40,056 nt of DNA from an uncultured Granulosicoccaceae bacterium (lineage in GTDB: Bacteria; Pseudomonadota; Gammaproteobacteria; Granulosicoccales; Granulosicoccaceae). Positions within the stretch are counted from its first letter, which is position 1, and every line of letters begins with the position of its first letter. The stretch covers positions 1 through 40,056 of the forward strand of contig CALGKA010000142.1 in NCBI GenBank assembly GCA_937927895.1. Reading direction: 5' to 3'. Positions 35,374 to 40,056 of the stretch are shown here, in pieces. The translations under genes were made by a program, and so were the position numbers. The notes under the pieces are model-generated. The model was not told the origin of the DNA, ran no database searches, and saw only the letters and a list, made by a program, of their open reading frames with translations.

Positions 35374-36606
35374 ATGTCATTCAATCTAGTCGATCTAGTC
35401 AAAGGTCAATTGGGAGGACCAGCACTTGGTCAACTCGGAGCTTTACTTGGCGAAGACAACAACAAAACGGAAGCAGCTCTAGGCGCAGCAATCCCAGGCC
35501 TACTAAGCGGATTAACGTCCTCTGCAAATGCAGACGGCGGTGCTTCTCTTTTTGACGCAGTAAACAAGCAAGACGATAGCCTCCTGGACAACATCGGTGG
35601 TCTACTAACCGGCGGTAACAGCTCAAATGTTATGAACCAGGGTTCAAGCCTTTTAGGTTCACTACTTGGTGGCGGTGCTGCTAGTGGTCTGGCAAGTGCT
35701 GTTGCTGGTCTAACAGGCATTGGCGGTAAGTCATCATCTGGCCTTATGGGCATGTTGCTACCTATCGCGCTTGGTATCATTAAGCGCCAGATCTTCGGTG
35801 GCAGTGGCGGTTTCGCACAAAACGCCGGTGGTCTTTTAAGCATGCTTAATGGCCAGAAAAACAACATTCAGGCAGCAATGCCTTCAGGATTCCAAAACCA
35901 GCTTCAGTCATCTGGCTTCATGGATCAAATGTCTAACTTTGGTGGCAACGCTGCAGGTGCTGTTGGTGGCGCAGCTAGTGCGGTTGGTGGCGCTGCATCT
36001 AACGCGGCCGGTGCTGTCGGTAATGCAGCAGGCAATGTAGCTGACGGTGTTGGCAATGTAGCGGGCAACGTAGCTGACGGTGTTGGCAATGTTGCGGGCA
36101 ATGTAGCTGATGGTGTTGGTAATGTAGCCGGCAACGTTGGTAATGCAGCTGGCGACGTGGCCTCAAGTGGCGGCGGCTTCTTAAAGAAGTTCCTTCCAAT
36201 TGCCGCGATCATCGCAATCGGTGCATTCGCTCTTAAAATGTGCACAGGTGGTGTTGAAACTCCTGATGTCAACGTACCAACCGTCGAAGTACCAAAGGTA
36301 GAAATGCCTAGCGTTGAATTGCCAGACATGCCTGGCTTGCCTGAAGGTATGGGTGCTGAGTTAGGTAGTTCGTTCGAAGGTGCTAAAAATGCACTAGGTA
36401 GCATCACAGACGTAGACTCTGCGAAAGCAGCACTACCACAGCTTGATGGCCTAACTGGAATGCTAGACAAGGTTCCTGAAAGCGCACGTGGCGGCCTAAG
36501 CGGCATGCTTGGTGGTCTAACACCAATGCTTGATAAAGTATCAGCAATCCCAGGTGTAGGCGCTGTTATTGCACCATTCGTAGAAAAGCTGCAAGGCTTC
36601 ATGTAA
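35374..36606 (+). CDS. DUF937-domain protein with Ala/Gly repeats and one membrane segment
   Basis: A 410-residue protein. Residues about 1-175 are a DUF937 domain (LVKGQLGGPALGQLGALLGE, AAIPGLLSGLTSSA, LLGSLLGGGA, LLPIALGIIKRQIFGGSGG). Residues about 195-262 are a low-complexity Ala/Gly/Val/Asn stretch with an 11-residue repeat, GNVADGVGNVA, in three copies. A single membrane segment (FLPIAAIIAIGAFALKM, about 273-289) divides it from a C-terminal part rich in Val/Glu/Pro and then Gly/Leu/Met (about 295-410). DUF937 has no settled role. The ATG has AGAGGA upstream and the gene ends in a strong terminator, so it is monocistronic and probably well expressed. Confidence 0.85.
   Translation: MSFNLVDLVKGQLGGPALGQLGALLGEDNNKTEAALGAAIPGLLSGLTSSANADGGASLFDAVNKQDDSLLDNIGGLLTGGNSSNVMNQGSSLLGSLLGGGAASGLASAVAGLTGIGGKSSSGLMGMLLPIALGIIKRQIFGGSGGFAQNAGGLLSMLNGQKNNIQAAMPSGFQNQLQSSGFMDQMSNFGGNAAGAVGGAASAVGGAASNAAGAVGNAAGNVADGVGNVAGNVADGVGNVAGNVADGVGNVAGNVGNAAGDVASSGGGFLKKFLPIAAIIAIGAFALKMCTGGVETPDVNVPTVEVPKVEMPSVELPDMPGLPEGMGAELGSSFEGAKNALGSITDVDSAKAALPQLDGLTGMLDKVPESARGGLSGMLGGLTPMLDKVSAIPGVGAVIAPFVEKLQGFM
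36031..36129 (+). repeat. 33-bp in-frame tandem repeat in the DUF937 gene
   Basis: Three consecutive 33-bp units (36031-36063, 36064-36096, 36097-36129), each encoding GNVADGVGNVA, differ by only a few, mostly synonymous, bases. A fourth partial unit follows (GNVGNAAGDVA). Copy number could vary by slippage without breaking the frame. Confidence 0.85.
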
Positions 36607-36631
36607 GTAATAGCTTTTAACTAGTACCGAA

Positions 36632-36660
36632 GGCGGGGTTTATACCCCGCCTTTTTTTTT
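36632..36660 (+). terminator. Strong intrinsic terminator after the DUF937 gene
   Basis: An 8-bp GC-rich stem (GGCGGGGT with ACCCCGCC) with loop TTAT, followed by nine Ts, 25 bp beyond the stop codon. Confidence 0.95.
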
Positions 36661-37029
36661 GCCTCGGTTTTTTTAACCCACCAGTTCCCACTCTCAACTA
36701 ACCAATACCAAAACATAACCGCTGATATTATCTGCACCTACCCATAAGAGCATTGCATTACACAGCCCTGTTCCTAAACAGTCCAAATACCGGAAAAATT
36801 CGTCAGGAATAAGCTCAGATACGAGCACGTGATTTTTCGGTTACGCCAAATCTAACTAAGCGGCGCGAACCACTACCCCTTCAATTGCCGCGATCCAAGA
36901 AAACACACATAGAGTGCCAAACTCACGAAGTGATGCTGTACCCGCGCTTTTTGTTGTTTTTTGAAATCCTGCTACGTGGGTTCGCGCGGTATGCACCTCT
37001 ATGTGCACGGCACTCAAAGCGCCGTCAAG
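36661..37029. other. Gene-free stretch before the carbamoyltransferase module
   Basis: No gene recognised. Two 9-bp inverted arm pairs, GCGCGAACC/GGTTCGCGC (36863 and 36978) and CACATAGAG/CTCTATGTG (36906 and 36997), cross rather than nest, so they may be decayed remains of larger elements. A frame at 36885-37103 runs into the B element and is not called. Confidence 0.45.
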
Positions 37030-37185
37030 GGAAGCCCGCCAGCGTGAGCGAGGGTTTAAAGAAGTTGGTGCTTCAGTATTCGCTAGCGTTAAAAATAAAC
37101 TGAAGTAACAGCATCATTTTTTAAGTAACCACATAGAAGTTAATTATCGGGGCATAAAGTCCCTCGCTAACGCTTAAGGGCTTCC
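37030..37185. mobile_element. B-family MITE-like element, upstream of the carbamoyltransferase
   Basis: 156 bp, left arm GGAAGCCCGCCAGCGTGAGC and right arm TCCCTCGCTAACGC to GGGCTTCC. The interior (GGTGCTTCAGTATTCG, TTTTTTAAG, AGAAGTTA, CGGGGCATAAAG) matches the copy at 39714-39869 and, inverted, 9806-9960. Confidence 0.8.
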
Positions 37186-37373
37186 TGAAAAAAGAAGCTA
37201 TTGCTCAAATCCCCCAACGATAAAACCACTATAGACTTGTTGTACTTCGCCCAATATCTGTGGCTAGCACACCACGGTTGTTGCTATAACGACTCTTAAA
37301 CTTTAGTTCTAGTGCTAAGGTGCTTGTTTTAGCGGTACGGCTCGGGGTAAAGTGTCATGACGATGTATCAGGC
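37153..37373 (+). repeat. Upstream copy of a 220-bp direct repeat flanking the carbamoyltransferase gene
   Basis: It begins in the right arm of the B element and continues 190 bp toward the gene. It matches 39837-40056 with four differences in 221 positions. The repeat stops here only because the second copy is cut by the window edge. It covers part of the 5' region of the gene; the 107 bp between 37374 and the GTG are not testable. Confidence 0.9.
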
Positions 37374-37480
37374 GATGGTGTTCTGACGATGGCTTAGGCC
37401 ACAGTATCCTGCGCGTCGAGCTAGTAAACTATAAAAATACATAGTCTCAAAATATATTCTCAGTAGCATAGGGCAAGTAT

Positions 37481-39184
37481 GTGAAGGTTTTAGGGATTCA
37501 CGATGGCAAAGATGCCGGGGTATGTCTGTTAGAAAATGGTGTTCCATTGTTTGCTGCTAACGAGGAACGTTTCTCGCGAAAGAAGCTTCACTTCGGATTC
37601 CCGGCCCTTGCGCTTAAGAGTCTCTTTGAGACCACTGGTGTTAAACCTGAAGAAATTGATCGGGTAAGTGTTGGGTTTCGGGCGATGGTTGAAACCGCTG
37701 ATTATCCCATCTATTCAGACATTGACGATACCAAGCTCTTCCAAAAAATATTTGCTAAAAGCGCGCGTGTATTGGGACCGCTTACGGCATCTAAGCCATT
37801 TGTTCGCGCTACCCAGGTAGCATTGCGTGCGCTAAGTAAAAACAAACCGGCGCTAGAGCAATCGCTCCGTGATAATGGAATTAACGCTCCGGTCGAGTAT
37901 GTTGATCATCATCGAACCCATGCGGCTTCAGCCTACTATATGTCGGGTTTTGCAGATGCATTAGTAGTCACTGCAGACGGTGGCGGTGATGGCTTGGCTG
38001 GCAGTATATACACAGGCCGTCGGGGTGAGCTCACTATGGTGAACGAATGGCCGCGAGTGCATTCGGCAGGTAACTTTTGGTTTTTAATTACGAACATTTG
38101 CGGCTTTGACCCGATTAGACATGGTGGCAAAATTACAGGCCTTGCAGCTTACGAACGCTGTGATGAAACACATAACATATTGGCTGAGTTTTACGGGTTT
38201 AACGAGCGCAGTTTACGTTTTCAAAATAAGAAATTTATTCTTTTTGGTGATGCGTATCATCAGTTGGCGGCAGCGCTTAAAGGTTACAGTATTCAGCAGA
38301 TATCGTGGGGTGCGCAAAAAGTACTGGAAGATTCAATTTGTGGTGTGATTGGCGCTGCAGTGGAGCGTACCGGATTATCTAAGGTGGCCATGGCTGGTGG
38401 TATTTTTGCAAACGTGCGTTTAAATCAAAAAATTCTTGAGCTAGACGGTGTGGATGAAATCTTTATTCATCCACACATGGGTGATGGGGGTGTTACCGTT
38501 GGTTCGGCGCTAGATGTGACAGCCCGCCATTCGACGTTAATGCCTTACTCTATTAGTGATGTCTTTTGGGGTAACAGTGCTGATGAAGCAACCATTGTTG
38601 AGTCGTTAGGAAAGTTCCCTGTTAAATATGAAAAGCTTACTGACACTGCTGAACAAATAGGGGAGTGCCTTGCTAATAAGCAAGTGGTGGCATTGTTTAA
38701 TGGTCGTATGGAATATGGCCCTAGATCACTTGGTCAGCGTTCAATTATTGCAGAACCAACTGATGAAACGATGATGAACTGGCTCAATGAACGCCTAGAT
38801 CGCACCGAGTTTATGCCGTTTGCCCCTATTTGCATAGAGGAAGATGCACATCTTTATTTTGAGAACTTTGAAGCGGGAAGGCAGGCTTCACGGTTTATGA
38901 CGGTATGTTTTGACGTAACAGAGCATGGTCGGAAAATGGCACCTGGTATTGTGCATAAAGATGGTACAGCCAGGCCACAAATTGTAAACGCAAAAGACAA
39001 TAAATATGTTTATGACGCGCTCCAGGCTTATAAACGGAAAACAGGTTTGTCTTTAGGGATTAATACTAGCTTTAATAAACACGAAGAACCCATTGTGTGC
39101 CATCCGGATGATGCAATAGAAGAACTGGTACGTGGTGGTATAGATGTGTTGTTTATTGAGAATTATAAGGTTGTTAAAGCATAA
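37481..39184 (+). CDS. Carbamoyltransferase, NodU/CmcH family
   Basis: A 567-residue enzyme that moves a carbamoyl group from carbamoyl phosphate, through carbamoyl-AMP, to a hydroxyl of a sugar or other small molecule. The N-terminal kinase-like domain (1-350) opens with VLGIHDGKDAGVCLLENG and carries the metal-binding histidines of DHHRTHAASAYY (142-153), AGGIFANVRLN (305-315) and HPHMGDGG (330-337). The YrdC-like C-terminal domain (385-560) has FNGRMEYGPRSLGQRS (406-421), FMPFAP (444-449) and INTSFNKHEEPIV (527-539). Start is GTG 37481 after GGGCAAG. No biosynthetic partner adjoins it. It is enclosed by repeat elements on both sides, as if part of a duplicated or mobile module. Confidence 0.92.
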   Translation: MKVLGIHDGKDAGVCLLENGVPLFAANEERFSRKKLHFGFPALALKSLFETTGVKPEEIDRVSVGFRAMVETADYPIYSDIDDTKLFQKIFAKSARVLGPLTASKPFVRATQVALRALSKNKPALEQSLRDNGINAPVEYVDHHRTHAASAYYMSGFADALVVTADGGGDGLAGSIYTGRRGELTMVNEWPRVHSAGNFWFLITNICGFDPIRHGGKITGLAAYERCDETHNILAEFYGFNERSLRFQNKKFILFGDAYHQLAAALKGYSIQQISWGAQKVLEDSICGVIGAAVERTGLSKVAMAGGIFANVRLNQKILELDGVDEIFIHPHMGDGGVTVGSALDVTARHSTLMPYSISDVFWGNSADEATIVESLGKFPVKYEKLTDTAEQIGECLANKQVVALFNGRMEYGPRSLGQRSIIAEPTDETMMNWLNERLDRTEFMPFAPICIEEDAHLYFENFEAGRQASRFMTVCFDVTEHGRKMAPGIVHKDGTARPQIVNAKDNKYVYDALQAYKRKTGLSLGINTSFNKHEEPIVCHPDDAIEELVRGGIDVLFIENYKVVKA

Positions 39185-39239
39185 GTGTTGTTGAGTCTAT
39201 TGCTGCAGGTGCGGTATTTAAGGCGTTTGGTGCTTCAAG

Positions 39240-39395
39240 GGAAGTCCGCTAGCGTGAGCGAGGGATTAAATGTGTGGGTGCTTCGGTATAAGCTAGCTTT
39301 GGAAATATAACCGGTTTAGTACCGTCATTTTTTAAGCCACCCATTGAAGTTAATCATCGGGACATAAAGTCCCACGCTCCCGCTTGTGGGTTTTC
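39240..39395. mobile_element. Hybrid element: B left end and interior joined to an A right end
   Basis: 156 bp. The left arm GGAAGTCCGCTAGCGTGAGC and the interior (GGTGCTTCGGTATAAG, GAAGTTAATCATCGGGACAT) are of B type. The right arm, AGTCCCACGCTCCCGC to GTGGGTTTTC (39368-39395), and the flank after it (TGTGACGTGCA) are of A type. Confidence 0.8.
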
Positions 39396-39483
39396 TGTGA
39401 CGTGCATTAGTCGTATGTAAGCGGCAAGCTGCTTGTGTATTTGTCTATGTTGTGCACGTTAAATTTCCATATGGTTCTTTTTA

Positions 39484-39643
39484 GGAAACCCACAAGCGTG
39501 AGCGTGGGACTGAACTGTTTGAGTTTTGTGTTTGAATGATGTGGTTCGAACTATGGAATTTTGGTTTTGTGCAGTTCGGTTTTGGGTATGAAGCGTTGTG
39601 AGGTTGAGGGTGGTTAGTCCCACGCTAACGCTTGTGGGTTTCC
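39484..39643. mobile_element. A-family MITE-like element, complete
   Basis: 160 bp with arms GGAAACCCACAAGCG and CGCTTGTGGGTTTCC. Its interior matches the copies near 10 kb with scattered changes, showing that the A family is dispersed over at least 30 kb. Confidence 0.8.
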
Positions 39644-39713
39644 TGAAAAGAAGACGAGTGGCGTGTTTATTAGCAGCTGCGCTAGCGTATTTTGTGCGTT
39701 TAGTACGTCAAAA

Positions 39714-39869
39714 GAAGCCCGCCAGCGTGAGCGAGGGATTAAAGCAGTGGATGCTTCGGTATGCGCTGGCTTTGAAAATTTAACCGGTGTAATACTGTTT
39801 TCTTTTTAAGCCACCTATAGAAGTTAGTCACCGGGGCATAAAGTCCCTCGCTAACGCATAAGGGCTTCC
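39714..39869. mobile_element. B-family MITE-like element, downstream of the carbamoyltransferase
   Basis: 156 bp, same orientation and right flank (TGAAAAAAGAAGC) as the copy at 37030-37185. The interior differs more between the two copies than the shared right arm and flank do. Confidence 0.8.
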
Positions 39870-40056
39870 TGAAAAAAGAAGCGTTGCTCAAATCCCCCAA
39901 CGATAAAACCACTATAGACTTGTTGTAGTTCGCCCAATATCTGTGGCTAGCACACCACGGTTGTTGCTATAACGACTCTTAAACTTTAGTTCTAGTGCTA
40001 AGGTGCTTGTTTTAGCGGTACGGCTCGGGGTAAAGTGTCATGACGATGTATCAGGC
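39837..40056 (+). repeat. Downstream copy of the 220-bp direct repeat, cut by the window edge
   Basis: It matches 37153-37373, the region before the carbamoyltransferase gene, with four differences. It is 2,684 bp from the first copy. The match is unbroken to the last base of the window, so the repeat is longer than seen. Confidence 0.9.

Larger units (their letters stand above)
39185..40056. other. Repeat-filled region after the carbamoyltransferase gene
   Basis: No gene in 872 bp. In order it holds a hybrid B/A element, an 88-bp spacer, an A element, a 70-bp spacer, a B element and the start of a second copy of the carbamoyltransferase upstream region, which runs off the right edge. No T-run terminator follows the gene. 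Confidence 0.8.

Noticed and set aside
35925..36602. 225-residue minus-strand frame rich in Pro and Thr
   Set aside because: It is the antisense shadow of the repeat-rich DUF937 gene and shows the same repeat structure.
36885..37103. Small open frame sharing a C-terminal PASVSEGLK stretch with the frame at 39598-39783
   Set aside because: The shared residues come from translating the B element; the upstream parts are unrelated, and there is no ribosome binding site.
39540..39570. tRNA T-loop-like GGTTCGAAC
   Set aside because: No matching acceptor, D or anticodon stems around it; it belongs to the interior of an A element.
37030..40056. Integron cassette array with attC sites
   Set aside because: The arms form alternating inverted repeats, but no convincing RYYYAAC/GTTRRRY core pairs and no integrase gene were seen.

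Overview
The window reads as chromosomal DNA of a heterotrophic, probably marine gammaproteobacterium of middling GC. The lineage call rests on the infA / clpA-clpS neighbourhood, an 822-residue FadE with an N-terminal membrane region, DusA, a DUF1249 (YqiB-like) protein and a DUF4124 protein. No rRNA, tRNA, CRISPR, phage or transposase gene is visible. Species cannot be named from the sequence alone.

Layout. (1) 1-4270, minus strand: a quaternary-amine (betaine/choline type) ABC importer, proX-proV-proW, followed by a truncated AEC-family permease. (2) 4510-9357: a frameshifted isochorismatase-family gene, a divergent alcohol dehydrogenase/quinone reductase, a mono-haem cytochrome c, the CoA-transferase pair scoA-scoB, and a divergent LysR regulator with a clear operator over the scoA promoter. 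(3) 9363-10500: a gene-free array of inverted-repeat elements of nearly fixed size (155-160 bp). (4) 10581-19154, minus strand: a seven-gene operon, acyl-CoA synthetase, livG, livH, livM, substrate-binding protein, livF and a PaaK-like CoA ligase. It has a MerR-type promoter and a 15-bp tandem repeat upstream. I infer that it takes up a carboxylic acid and activates it to its CoA thioester. (5) 19616-29261: housekeeping genes serS, crcB, DUF4124, DUF1249, infA, clpA, clpS, fadE and folE. (6) 29425-34902: a tungstate-type importer tupB-tupC-tupA, a family 2 glycosyltransferase and dusA, with two copies of a third palindromic element; one copy supplies the stop codon of dusA. (7) 35374-40056: a DUF937 protein with internal repeats and a strong terminator, then a carbamoyltransferase (NodU/CmcH family) enclosed by inverted-repeat elements and by a 220-bp direct repeat about 98% identical.

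Common threads: several systems handle acyl-CoA (scoAB, acyl-CoA synthetase, PaaK-like ligase, FadE). In two ABC importer operons a stable hairpin lies directly after the binding-protein gene, as expected if that mRNA segment is made in excess. The most unusual feature is the non-autonomous repeat landscape: three element families without a visible transposase, including hybrid elements, regular spacing and a module-like duplication around the carbamoyltransferase gene. Counts and alignments were made by eye from the sequence; family names come from motif recognition, not database searches.
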